Shown here in pieces: positions 17,657 to 26,266 of a stretch of 64,000 nt of DNA. A program made the position numbers and the translations under genes. Under the pieces are notes generated by a model. That model was given only the letters and a program-made list of their open reading frames with translations, was not told the origin of the DNA and ran no database searches. The DNA is taken from contig NZ_JAESVA010000004.1 in the NCBI RefSeq assembly GCF_020621385.1, positions 310,001-374,000 on the forward strand. The letters run 5' to 3'. Origin of the DNA: Acidisoma cellulosilyticum. GTDB taxonomy: Bacteria > Pseudomonadota > Alphaproteobacteria > Acetobacterales > Acetobacteraceae. The first letter of the stretch is position 1. Every line of letters begins with the position of its first letter.

Positions 17657-19192
17657 ATGACATCCAACCCTGTCTTCGAAGCCCGTGGTGTTGAAAAGAT
17701 CTTCCCGGGCGTCAAGGCGCTCGGCGGCGTATCGCTGTCTTTGCTGCCTGGCTCCATCCACGCGCTTCTTGGTGAAAACGGCGCCGGCAAATCGACGCTC
17801 ATCAAGGTGATTACCGGCGTTCACCGACCGACATCGGGTGAGATTCTGCTCGACGGCAATCGGGTTCACTTCGCCAATACGCGCGAGGCGCTGGCCGCCG
17901 GCATCGGCGTCGTGCATCAGGAGCGCAACCTCATCCCGCGCTTTTCGGTGGCCGAGAATATCCATCTGGAGCAGCTCGTCGGCCGTCCCTTGCGGCCGAT
18001 CGACTATGCCGAACTCAATCGCCAGGCGCGGCAATGGCTGGACGAGATCGAACTGGATGTGGACCCGACAAGGCCGGTATCGGAACTCTCGGTCGCCCAG
18101 ACCCAGCTTGTCGAGATCGCCAAGGCATTGTCGCTGCGCAGCCGCGTGCTTTTGCTGGATGAGCCGACGGCATCCTTGACCCCGAGCGAATCCCAGACGC
18201 TGTTCTCCATTTTGAGGCGGTTGCGCGATAGCGGCGTCAGTCTTGTTTTCGTGAGCCATAAGCTTGAGGAAGTGCTGGAGATTTGTGATCGTGTCACGGT
18301 GCTGCGCGATGGTCGCAATGCCTGCGAAAGCCAATCCATGCAGGGTATGAACCGGCAGGATCTGGTGCGCTTCATGATCGGGCGCAACGAGCAGGCCGGG
18401 GGCTGGCGCAAGCGCGATGTCACGGCCAGGCCGGTGTCGATGGCGCTGCAGGACGTCGCGACCGCCGCCGGACACCGCAACATCTCTTTCTCCGTGCGCC
18501 AAGGCGAGATTCTGGGGCTTTACGGTCTGGTCGGCGCTGGCCGTACGGAGCTTGCCAAGGCCATCATGGGCCGTATTCGGGTGACCGGCGGGCAGGTTCT
18601 GATCGACGGGCAGGCGGCGCGTATCAATTCGGTAGCGGACGCAATCCATCGCTACGGACTGGGTTATGTCAGCGAGGATCGGAAAAGCGACGGGCTGGTG
18701 CTCTCCCATTCGGTATTGGCCAATGCCGGCATCGTGGTGTGGCGCAAGCTTGCCGGGCGGTTCGGCCGTCTGTCGGATGCGGCGGTGCGCAAGGCCGTTC
18801 TGCCGTTTCTGGAGCAGCTTGAGGTGAAGACGCCGAGCCTGGCCCAGGTGGTGGCCAATCTATCCGGCGGCAATCAGCAGAAGATCAGCGTCGCCAAATG
18901 GCTGGCGGCCGGCGTCAAGATCCTCATCATCGACGAACCCTCCGTCGGTATCGACATCAAGACGAAAGCCTATCTTCACCAATTGATCCGCGAGCTGGCC
19001 GATCGCGGCACCGCGGTGGTGCTGATTACCAGCGATATGCCGGAGATGATCTCGCTCGCTGATCGCATCGCTGTCCTGGATAACTATCTTATCCAGGGTG
19101 AGGTCGAAAACGATGGCGTTTACGACCGGATGAGCCAGGCTATCATGAACCTCATTCACCATGAGGCGGGTCACGCGGCTGTGCCTGCCTGA
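17657..19192 (+). CDS. RbsA-type sugar ABC ATP-binding protein (two ABC domains)
   Basis: ATPase of 511 aa with tandem ABC cassettes. The first has an intact Walker A GENGAGKST at about 39-47 and Walker B VLLLDEPTASL. The second has a degenerate P-loop (YGLVGAGRTEL) but a full LSGGNQQK signature and LIIDEPSVGID, the usual state in sugar-importer ATPases. The ATG 17657 begins one base after the preceding permease stop; the upstream in-frame start would overlap it. It is the last gene of this importer and is followed by a strong hairpin. Confidence 0.93.
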   Translation: MTSNPVFEARGVEKIFPGVKALGGVSLSLLPGSIHALLGENGAGKSTLIKVITGVHRPTSGEILLDGNRVHFANTREALAAGIGVVHQERNLIPRFSVAENIHLEQLVGRPLRPIDYAELNRQARQWLDEIELDVDPTRPVSELSVAQTQLVEIAKALSLRSRVLLLDEPTASLTPSESQTLFSILRRLRDSGVSLVFVSHKLEEVLEICDRVTVLRDGRNACESQSMQGMNRQDLVRFMIGRNEQAGGWRKRDVTARPVSMALQDVATAAGHRNISFSVRQGEILGLYGLVGAGRTELAKAIMGRIRVTGGQVLIDGQAARINSVADAIHRYGLGYVSEDRKSDGLVLSHSVLANAGIVVWRKLAGRFGRLSDAAVRKAVLPFLEQLEVKTPSLAQVVANLSGGNQQKISVAKWLAAGVKILIIDEPSVGIDIKTKAYLHQLIRELADRGTAVVLITSDMPEMISLADRIAVLDNYLIQGEVENDGVYDRMSQAIMNLIHHEAGHAAVPA

Positions 19193-19200
19193 TCTTACGG

Positions 19201-19226
19201 CGCGGCAAGTCCAGGGACTTGCCGCG
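19201..19226 (+). terminator. Perfect 12-bp hairpin after the first sugar importer
   Basis: CGCGGCAAGTCC and GGACTTGCCGCG pair perfectly with two bases between them. The hairpin starts nine bases after the ATPase stop and separates the two sugar importers. It lacks a clear T tail, so it may be a Rho-independent terminator of atypical form or an mRNA-stabilising stem. Confidence 0.6.
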
Positions 19227-19340
19227 TGTCGATGCATTGGCCGCCAGATGTGACATCTGACGCGGCAAAGCTTTTCCCAAAACCCGGCGCTATCGCTAAT
19301 TCTCCCCCAAAAATCCGGCCTGCCGAGGCGTGCGGACATA

Positions 19341-19370
19341 TTGACACGTGTAAACATTAAAGATTACACG
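19341..19370 (+). promoter_or_regulatory. Promoter/operator candidate of the second sugar importer
   Basis: A consensus -35 box TTGACA lies at 19341-19346. Immediately after it is the inverted repeat CGTGTAA (19347-19353), ten bases, TTACACG (19364-19370), which covers the spacer and the -10 position. A bound regulator here would block RNA polymerase. The LacI-family gene at the end of the same operon (25176) is the obvious candidate regulator. The rest of 19227-19459 shows nothing else clear, apart from AGGGAGGGG before the ATG. Confidence 0.55.
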
Positions 19371-19459
19371 AGAAGCCGTCACCGGAAGGAGGAGCCGGAG
19401 GCAATTCCCATATTCAAGACACTCCTCCGCCTGTTTCGACTGACTCTAGGGAGGGGTTC

Positions 19460-20353
19460 ATGATCTTTACACGCGCGACAACTTGCTTCGCGATGGCCGC
19501 CGCCATGACATTGACCGGTGGTGCGGCCTGGGCCGACGGCATCGGGGCCTCGCTGCTGACGCAGCAGCATCCGTTCTATATCGACCTTGCCAAGGCGATG
19601 AAGGCGGAAGCCAAGGCCGACAATGTCCCGCTGCATATCGCCATCGCCAACCAGGACTTGAGCACGCAGCTTGCGGATATCGAGGACTTCATCGTCGAGG
19701 GCGATAGCGTCATCATCGTCTCGCCCGTCGATAGCAAAGGCATTCTTCCCGCGATCATGAAGGCCGAAAAGGCCGGGATCAAGGTCATTACCGTCGATGT
19801 TCCGGCCGAAGGGGTGACGGTCACCTCGCATATCGGCACCGACAATTTCTCCGGCGGCGAAAAGGCCGGCGATCTGATGGCCAAGGACCTGGGCGACAAG
19901 GGCAATGTCGCGATCATCGACTATCCGACGGTGCAGTCCGTGGTGGCGCGGATCAACGGCTTCAAGAAGGCGCTTGCTGCCTATCCGGGCATGAAGATCG
20001 TCGCCGAGCAGACGGGTATTACCCGTGCCGACGCCTTGGCGGCTGCGCAGAACATGCTGCAGGCGCATCCTGATATCGATGGCATCTTCGGTTTCGGCGA
20101 TGATGCGGCACTGGCGGCGGCTGTCGCCGTGAAGTCGCAGGGTCTGCAGAAGCAGGTGAAGGTCATCGGCTTCGACGGCATGAAGGAAGCCCGCGACGCG
20201 GTCGACAGCGACCCGGTGATGGTCGGCGTTATTCAGCAGTTCCCCGATCAGATGGGGAAGATGGCCGTCGACACCGCGGTGAAGGTGATGAAGGGCGAGA
20301 CCGTCCCCGCCCTGCAGCCGATCGAGCCGGGCGTCTATACCGGCAAGAAGTGA
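19460..20353 (+). CDS. RbsB-type sugar ABC periplasmic binding protein
   Basis: Binding protein of 297 aa with a Sec signal peptide (MIFTRATTCFAMAAAMTLTGGAAWADG, cleavage near residue 25). The typical ribose-binding-protein blocks follow: LLTQQHPFYIDLAKAMKAEA, IVSPVDSKGILPAIMKAEKAGIKVITVD and HIGTDNFSGGEKAG. A strong AGGGAGGGG ribosome-binding site stands before the ATG. First gene of the operon that ends with a kinase, GatZ/KbaZ and LacI; likely cargo is a ketohexose or polyol such as tagatose or galactitol. Confidence 0.92.
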   Translation: MIFTRATTCFAMAAAMTLTGGAAWADGIGASLLTQQHPFYIDLAKAMKAEAKADNVPLHIAIANQDLSTQLADIEDFIVEGDSVIIVSPVDSKGILPAIMKAEKAGIKVITVDVPAEGVTVTSHIGTDNFSGGEKAGDLMAKDLGDKGNVAIIDYPTVQSVVARINGFKKALAAYPGMKIVAEQTGITRADALAAAQNMLQAHPDIDGIFGFGDDAALAAAVAVKSQGLQKQVKVIGFDGMKEARDAVDSDPVMVGVIQQFPDQMGKMAVDTAVKVMKGETVPALQPIEPGVYTGKK

Positions 20354-20419
20354 TCTGGACGCTGGCCGCGGCAACGCGTCCAGCCCCTGCCGGCTCCAAC
20401 ACGAAAGTGTAATTCCCCT

Positions 20420-21931
20420 ATGACAGACTTGGATTCGGACGTCGTCCTGTCACTACGGGGCGTGCGCAAGACCTTCGGTCCCGTCGTCGCGCTCAAACAT
20501 ATGGACCTCACCGTTCGGCGCGGCCGGGTGCATACGCTTCTGGGTGAGAACGGCGCCGGCAAATCAACCCTGATGAAGATTCTGGCCGGTGTCTATACAC
20601 CGACCGAGGGTAAAATGGTTCTGGGCGGCGCGCCCTATGCGCCGGTTGATCCGCGCGACGCATCGGACCGGGGCCTTGCGATCGTCTTCCAGGAACTGAG
20701 CCTCTGCAATAATCTGACGGTCGCTGAAAACATCCTTGCGACGCGTGAGCCGTCGCGGGCAGGATTCATCAACGATCGCCGTCTTGTCGAGCAGGCCGAA
20801 GCCCTGGTGCGCGAGCTTGGCTTGCCCATCAAGGTCAGGATGCGCGTCGGCGCCTTGTCCATCGCGCAGCGACAGCTTGTCGAAATCGCCAAGGGCCTCA
20901 GCCATGACGCCGATATCGTCATTCTCGATGAGCCAACATCGTCCTTGTCGGATTCCGAGGCGGAGATTCTATTCCGTATCATCGAACGCCTGAAGGCTGC
21001 CGGCAAGGCGATCATCTATATCTCCCATCGCATGGAAGAAATCATGCGGTTGTCGGACGATATTACCGTCATCCGCGACGGCGAATATGTGAAGACACTC
21101 GACCGGAACGAAACCACGATCGAGGAATTGATCGCGCTGATGGTCGGCCGGCGTATGGATGAGCTTTATCCGGCGCGTATCGGGGCGCCCCCTGATCCGG
21201 CATCCGCGCCTGTGCTGTCCGTCTCGTCGCTGACGCGCGCCGGTGAGTTCGAGGATATTTCCTTCGATCTGCGGCGCGGCGAAATCCTGGGCTTTTTCGG
21301 CTTGATCGGGTCTGGCCGATCCGAAGTGATGAACGCGATCTTCGGCATGCGCCGCGCGACGGGAACCGTTCAGCTGGACGGCAAACCGGTCTCGATTCGC
21401 TCCGCCTCGCAAGCCATCGCCCACGGCATCGGCTTCGTGACCGAGAATCGCAAGGAAGAGGGCCTTGTCCTGTCGCATGCCGTGCGGCCGAATATTTCCA
21501 TGGCGGCTTTGGCGAGCGTTTCCGGTCGCGCGGGTTTCCTTGACACGGGCCGGGAACGCAGGGAGGCGCAGGCCGAAGTGAAGCGCCTGGCGATACGCAC
21601 CAATAGTATCGAGACAATCACCGGCACGCTCTCGGGCGGCAATCAGCAAAAGATCGTGCTGGCGAAATGGCTGGCGACGAAGCCCCGTGTGCTGATCCTG
21701 GATGAGCCGACGCGCGGCGTCGATGTCGGGGCAAAGTTCGAGATCTACCGCATCATCCGCCAGCTTGCGGCGGAAGGCACGGCGATCATCATGGTGTCCT
21801 CCGAATTGCCCGAAGTCCTGGGCCTCTCCGACCGCGTCGTTATTTTGTCCGAAGGCCGTATCGGCAAGATCGCTCCCCGCTCCGACCTGACACCCGAGCG
21901 CGTGATGCGCTTCGCAACGGGACATTTTTGA
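20420..21931 (+). CDS. RbsA-type sugar ABC ATP-binding protein (two ABC domains)
   Basis: ATPase of 503 aa. Domain 1 has Walker A GENGAGKST at about 42-50, a Q-loop in FQELSLCNNLT and Walker B IVILDEPTSSL. Domain 2 has the degenerate P-loop FGLIGSGRSEV with LSGGNQQK and LILDEPTRGVD. It follows the binding-protein gene after 66 bp and its stop codon overlaps the next start by one base, so it is coupled to the permease. Confidence 0.93.
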   Translation: MTDLDSDVVLSLRGVRKTFGPVVALKHMDLTVRRGRVHTLLGENGAGKSTLMKILAGVYTPTEGKMVLGGAPYAPVDPRDASDRGLAIVFQELSLCNNLTVAENILATREPSRAGFINDRRLVEQAEALVRELGLPIKVRMRVGALSIAQRQLVEIAKGLSHDADIVILDEPTSSLSDSEAEILFRIIERLKAAGKAIIYISHRMEEIMRLSDDITVIRDGEYVKTLDRNETTIEELIALMVGRRMDELYPARIGAPPDPASAPVLSVSSLTRAGEFEDISFDLRRGEILGFFGLIGSGRSEVMNAIFGMRRATGTVQLDGKPVSIRSASQAIAHGIGFVTENRKEEGLVLSHAVRPNISMAALASVSGRAGFLDTGRERREAQAEVKRLAIRTNSIETITGTLSGGNQQKIVLAKWLATKPRVLILDEPTRGVDVGAKFEIYRIIRQLAAEGTAIIMVSSELPEVLGLSDRVVILSEGRIGKIAPRSDLTPERVMRFATGHF

Positions 21932-22902
21932 TGAACCAGACCGTTACCCTCTCGGCGCGCCGCGAGCAGTTGACCCATCACATGCGGCAGTTCGGGGGCA
22001 TCTTCCTTGCCCTGATCGTGCTGTGCGTCATCTTCTCATTCGCCAATCACCGCTTCATGTCGCTGGCGAATTTCACGAATATCCTGCAGCAGGTGGCGGT
22101 CATCGCCATTGCCGCCTTCGGCATGACCTGGGTTATTCTGCTGGGTGAGATCGACCTGTCCATCGGGTCCATCATCGCGGTCGCCGGCATGGTCGGCGCG
22201 CAGATGCTGACCTTCGGGGTCGGCTTCGTCCCGACGCTGATCATCACGCTCGCCTCCGGCGCCGTGCTCGGTCTGCTCAACGGTCTGCTGACCGCCAAGT
22301 TGCTGCTGCCGTCCTTCATTGTGACGGTCGCGACCATGAGCGTCTATCGCGGTCTGGTCAGCCTGCCGACCAATGGCGCGCCTACGATGATCATGGATCC
22401 GGCCTGGACCGCGATCGGTGGCGACAGTTTCCTGGATGTGCCGATCATCATCTGGATCGTCGCTGCGCTGTTCATCATCAATCATGTCCTGCTCTCGCGG
22501 ACGACCTTCGGGCGGCGCGCTTATCTGACCGGCGGTAACCGCGAGGCCGCGCTTTATTCCGGCATCAAGGTCGACCGGCTGAAGATCCTCATCTTCATGA
22601 TTTCCGGTGTCATGTCGGCGGTTTCCGGCGTGCTGCTCTCCTCGCGCCTTTATTCCGCTCAGACGAATGCCGGCATGAGCTACGAGTTGGACGCCATTGC
22701 GGCGGCGGTCTTGGGCGGCACCAGTCTTTCGGGCGGCAGCGGCACCATGATCGGCACGCTGGTGGGCGCGCTGATCATCGGCGTGCTGAACAACGGCATG
22801 ACCATGCTCTCCGTCCCGTATTTCTACCAGTTGATCGTCAAGGGTCTGGTGATCCTGGTCGCGGTCTGGCTCGATGTGCGCTCCAAGCGCCGGCAGGCCT
22901 GA
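21931..22902 (+). CDS. RbsC-type sugar ABC permease
   Basis: Inner-membrane permease of 323 aa with about eight to ten hydrophobic segments and the family signatures MTWVILLGEIDLSIGSIIAV and LGGTSLSGGSGT. The ATG is formed from the last base of the ATPase stop (TGATG). In contrast to the first importer, there is a single permease here, presumably acting as a homodimer. The kinase gene begins four bases after its stop. Confidence 0.93.
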   Translation: MNQTVTLSARREQLTHHMRQFGGIFLALIVLCVIFSFANHRFMSLANFTNILQQVAVIAIAAFGMTWVILLGEIDLSIGSIIAVAGMVGAQMLTFGVGFVPTLIITLASGAVLGLLNGLLTAKLLLPSFIVTVATMSVYRGLVSLPTNGAPTMIMDPAWTAIGGDSFLDVPIIIWIVAALFIINHVLLSRTTFGRRAYLTGGNREAALYSGIKVDRLKILIFMISGVMSAVSGVLLSSRLYSAQTNAGMSYELDAIAAAVLGGTSLSGGSGTMIGTLVGALIIGVLNNGMTMLSVPYFYQLIVKGLVILVAVWLDVRSKRRQA

Positions 22903-22905
22903 TCC

Positions 22906-23850
22906 ATGGACAAGCTGGTATTAACGGTCGGCGAAATCCTCGTCGAAATCATGGCGACGACCCGCGGAGATGGTTTCCGGGAGGCGCAATCGCTGATCGG
23001 TCCTTTCCCCTCCGGTGCGCCGGCAATCTTCATCGATCAGGTCGGGCGGCTGGGCACCGCCGCCGCCATCATCTCCCGCGTCGGTGACGATGATTTCGGG
23101 CGGGTCAATCTCGAACGGCTGCAGGCCGATGGCGTCGATGTCTCGGGCGTGGCGGTGGCGCGGGGCGAGGCCACGGGCAGCGCCTTCGTGCGCTACCGGG
23201 AAGACGGCAACCGCGACTTCGTCTTCAATATCGCGAATAGCGCCTGCGGCAAGCTGTCTATGACGGCGGAGGCAGAGACTTTGCTGGAGCGTGCGGCGCA
23301 TCTGCACCTGATGGGCACGGCGCTTTGCGCACCTGGCCTGGTCGGTGTGGTGCGGGCCGCCATCGACCGGATCAAGCGGCGCGGCGGCACCTTGTCCTTC
23401 GACCCCAATCTTCGGCCCGAGATACTGAATACGCCCGGCCTGCGGGAGGCTTTGGACGAGGTGCTGGCCCAGACCGATCTATTTCTCCCGTCCGGCAACG
23501 AAATCTTTCTCTTCACCAAGGCCCGCAGCGAAGCGGAGGCTGTGGCCGAACTGCATGCGCGGGGCATTGGTGAGGTCGTCATCAAAAAGGGCGATCGCGG
23601 CGCCTGCCATTACGGTCCTGCCGGCCGGACCGATGTCGCGCCGATTGCCGTTGACGAGATCGACGCGACCGGGGCCGGCGACTGTTTCGGCGGCGCCTTT
23701 GTCAGCTTCTGGCTGGCCGGCGCCGATGCGTCTATTGCTTTGCGCTATGCCAATGCGGCCGGTGCGCGGGCGGTGACGCGGCTAGGCCCCATGGAGGGCG
23801 CGTCGACGCGGGCGGAACTGGATGCGTTTCTGCTCGCGATGAAAGGATAA
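22906..23850 (+). CDS. PfkB-family carbohydrate kinase (probable tagatose/ketose kinase)
   Basis: Ribokinase-fold kinase of 314 aa. The second PfkB signature is DATGAGDCFGGAF near residues 253-265, with the catalytic Asp at about 259. The sugar-binding N-terminal part contains GGAPA-like SGAPAIFIDQVGRLG. Next to a GatZ/KbaZ protein, phosphorylation of tagatose, fructose or a related ketose is more likely than ribose. The gene sits between the permease and the GatZ gene with gaps of 3-4 bp, so import and phosphorylation are made from one transcript. 2-Keto-3-deoxygluconate kinase is an alternative and would serve the neighbouring hexuronate operon. Confidence 0.85.
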   Translation: MDKLVLTVGEILVEIMATTRGDGFREAQSLIGPFPSGAPAIFIDQVGRLGTAAAIISRVGDDDFGRVNLERLQADGVDVSGVAVARGEATGSAFVRYREDGNRDFVFNIANSACGKLSMTAEAETLLERAAHLHLMGTALCAPGLVGVVRAAIDRIKRRGGTLSFDPNLRPEILNTPGLREALDEVLAQTDLFLPSGNEIFLFTKARSEAEAVAELHARGIGEVVIKKGDRGACHYGPAGRTDVAPIAVDEIDATGAGDCFGGAFVSFWLAGADASIALRYANAAGARAVTRLGPMEGASTRAELDAFLLAMKG

Positions 23851-23854
23851 TCTT

Positions 23855-25135
23855 ATGACCATCAATCCTTTGCTGGATATTGCCGGCTGGCGCAGCCGTC
23901 CGGGTTTCAGTGGCATTCCCTCGGTCTGCTCGGCCCATCCCATGGTGTTGGAAGCCGCGATGCGCGCGACCCTGCCGACGCCGCTGCCCTTGCTGATCGA
24001 AGCGACCTGCAACCAGGTCAATCAGGACGGCGGCTATACCGGCATGACGCCGGCTGATTTCCGTGGCTTCGTGTCTGAGATCGCGGCGCGCACTGGTTTT
24101 CCGATGGATCGCATCATTCTGGGTGGTGATCATCTTGGCCCCAACCCGTGGAAATCGCTCCCCGCCGCGGAGGCGATGGACAGGGCCGAGGTCATGATCC
24201 GGGCCTTCGCCGCCGCCGGCTTCACGAAGCTGCATCTGGACTGCTCGATGGGCTGCGGCGGGGATAAGGTGCCCTTGTCCGATGCCGAAGTCGCCAAACG
24301 GGCGGTGAGACTGGCGGGCGCGGCCGAGACCGCGCTGCCGGGCGGGGATTTGCCGAAGCCCGTCTATATCATCGGCACGGAAGTGCCGATTCCGGGCGGT
24401 GCGATGGAAGAGATTGAGGGTTTGGAACTCACCAAGCCAGCTGCGGCCAGCGAAACGGTTGCGGTCCATCAGCGCGCTTTTGCGGAAGCCGGACTGTCTG
24501 ACGCCTATGGTCGCGTCATCGCTGCCGTGGTTCAGCCCGGCGTCGAATTCGGCAATCACAATGTGGTCGACTACGACAGCGCGGCGGCACAAGCGTTGAG
24601 TGGCGTCTTGGCGGGCCTGCCAGGTTTCGTCTTCGAAGCGCATTCGACCGATTACCAGACGCGCGCGGCGCTGACCGCTTTGGTGCAAGACGGTTTTGCG
24701 ATCCTGAAGGTCGGTCCCGGCCTGACCTTCGTGCTGCGCGAGGCGCTGTACGGTCTCGATGCCATTGCCGAGGAACTGTTCCCTGGTCAACGCAAGTCGA
24801 CGTTGCGGGCCGCGATGGAAGGCGTGATGCTGGCCGCGCCGGATAACTGGGACCGGTATTACGAGGGTACCCCGGCGGAACGCGCGCTGCAGCGCCATTT
24901 TTCCTATAGCGACCGCATTCGCTATTATTGGCCGCAGCCGGAGGCCGCCGCCGCTGTCGCGGCACTTTTCGACCTTCTGGATGGCGTGGATCTGCCGGAG
25001 ACGCTGATTGGCCAATATCTGGGCGCGCGCTATGCGGCGGTTCGGGCCGGACGCCTGCCGCCCAGGGCCCATGCCCTTGCGCTCGCAGCCGTGGAAGCGC
25101 TTATGCTGGACTATATTTCGGCCTGCGGGGAGTGA
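23855..25135 (+). CDS. GatZ/KbaZ-family tagatose-bisphosphate aldolase subunit
   Basis: A 426-aa member of the GatZ/KbaZ family, which in enterobacteria stabilises the class II aldolase GatY/KbaY. Hallmark blocks are IEATCNQVNQDGGYTGMTP, GGDHLGPNPWK, TKLHLDCSMGC, and VGPGLTFVLREALYGLDAIAEEL. No GatY/KbaY gene is present nearby, so this protein may act alone, as proposed for some alphaproteobacterial sugar pathways, or may work with a partner elsewhere. It lies four bases behind the kinase. Confidence 0.9.
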   Translation: MTINPLLDIAGWRSRPGFSGIPSVCSAHPMVLEAAMRATLPTPLPLLIEATCNQVNQDGGYTGMTPADFRGFVSEIAARTGFPMDRIILGGDHLGPNPWKSLPAAEAMDRAEVMIRAFAAAGFTKLHLDCSMGCGGDKVPLSDAEVAKRAVRLAGAAETALPGGDLPKPVYIIGTEVPIPGGAMEEIEGLELTKPAAASETVAVHQRAFAEAGLSDAYGRVIAAVVQPGVEFGNHNVVDYDSAAAQALSGVLAGLPGFVFEAHSTDYQTRAALTALVQDGFAILKVGPGLTFVLREALYGLDAIAEELFPGQRKSTLRAAMEGVMLAAPDNWDRYYEGTPAERALQRHFSYSDRIRYYWPQPEAAAAVAALFDLLDGVDLPETLIGQYLGARYAAVRAGRLPPRAHALALAAVEALMLDYISACGE

Positions 25136-25175
25136 TGCACCGAAGGCTCAAAAAGGTTTTGGACCAAAAAAGAGG

Positions 25176-26210
25176 ATGACGGACATCCCTGATATCCGGA
25201 CGATGGAGGATTTCGCGACCTATGTCGGCCTGTCGCGCCCGACGGTTTCGAAATATTTCAACGATCCTCGTTCGGTGCGGTCCGTCACCCGCGACAAGAT
25301 CGAAGCCGCGATCGAAACATCGAATTTTCGGCCCAATCTTTTCGCAGCCAATCTCAAACGCAGTCGCACGCGTGTTCTTGGGATCATCATTCCGAACTCG
25401 ACCGATCCTTTCTACATGGCTTTGACGGAGCGCATCGAAGCGATTGCCGAGGCTGCCGGCTATTTCGCGTTCATGCTGTCCTCGAACGGCCGCATCGATC
25501 TTGAGGCCGAGGCGATCGATCGCTTGCAGTCCATGAATGTAGCCGGTGCCATCGTCATTCCGGTCGGGGCCCGCGACATCAATGCCCGGCTGACGTCGCT
25601 CGCGAAAAAGATTCCGCTCGTCTATGTCGATAATCCGCCCGATGACGATCTGCCCTTTGTCGGCACAAATAACGATCAGAGTTTCGGCGTTATGGTGGAT
25701 TATCTCTGCCGGTCCGGTGAGCCGCCTTGCTATCTCGGCATGCCCGAAATCAATCGCAACGCGTCCTCGCGGCGCAGGGCCTATATGCGCGCCATGGAGC
25801 GGTTCGGCGAAACGCCGAAAATTCTCCCGATACCCGACAGCCAGAGCTGGGATTTCGAACGGTTCGGGCATGAATTGACGGCGCAATTTCTCACGAGCGG
25901 ACTGCCGACGCGCACATTGCTTTGCGCCAATGATCGCATTGCGCTCGGTGCGCAGCTGGCTGCCTGGGAGGCAGGGTTGAAGGTCGGGCATGGCGCGGAT
26001 TGCACCTTGAGGATCGCCGGCCATGACGATCATCCGCTATCGCGTTTTGCCTGCCCTCCGCTCACGACCATGGCCCAGAATGTCAAGGAGATCGGATCCT
26101 TGGCGATGTCCCAACTGATGTCGCGCCTGTCGGAGAATTCCGTCGAGGCCGGACCGGCCGGTGAACGTGTGCTGCTGCGTGGGGATTTGAAGTTGAGAGC
26201 CTCAGCTTAA
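25176..26210 (+). CDS. LacI-family transcriptional regulator
   Basis: Regulator of 344 aa. The N-terminal helix-turn-helix reads EDFATYVGLSRPTVSKYFNDP with the hinge FRPNLFAANLKRSRTRVLGIIIP. The remainder is a periplasmic-binding-protein-like sugar domain (DPFYMALTERIEAIAEAAGYF, AGAIVIPVG, FVGTNNDQSFGVMVDYL). The ATG at 25176 follows AAGAGG; the longer upstream frame runs through the GatZ gene. It is the last gene of the sugar operon and probably binds the CGTGTAA-N10-TTACACG element before the first gene. Confidence 0.92.
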   Translation: MTDIPDIRTMEDFATYVGLSRPTVSKYFNDPRSVRSVTRDKIEAAIETSNFRPNLFAANLKRSRTRVLGIIIPNSTDPFYMALTERIEAIAEAAGYFAFMLSSNGRIDLEAEAIDRLQSMNVAGAIVIPVGARDINARLTSLAKKIPLVYVDNPPDDDLPFVGTNNDQSFGVMVDYLCRSGEPPCYLGMPEINRNASSRRRAYMRAMERFGETPKILPIPDSQSWDFERFGHELTAQFLTSGLPTRTLLCANDRIALGAQLAAWEAGLKVGHGADCTLRIAGHDDHPLSRFACPPLTTMAQNVKEIGSLAMSQLMSRLSENSVEAGPAGERVLLRGDLKLRASA

Positions 26211-26218
26211 CTGAGGCT
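26198..26218 (+). terminator. Hairpin over the LacI stop codon
   Basis: AGCCTCAG and CTGAGGCT pair perfectly around CTTAA, which contains the stop codon of the LacI gene. It lies between two convergent genes and may terminate transcription. No T tail is visible. Confidence 0.5.
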
Positions 26219-26266
26219 GACGCAATAGAGGTAAGATCGGCCGATAGTTTGGCCGCGTTAATTCGG

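Noticed and set aside
23732-25072. Minus-strand frame of 446 codons
   Set aside because: Antisense to the GatZ/KbaZ gene; no domain recognisable.
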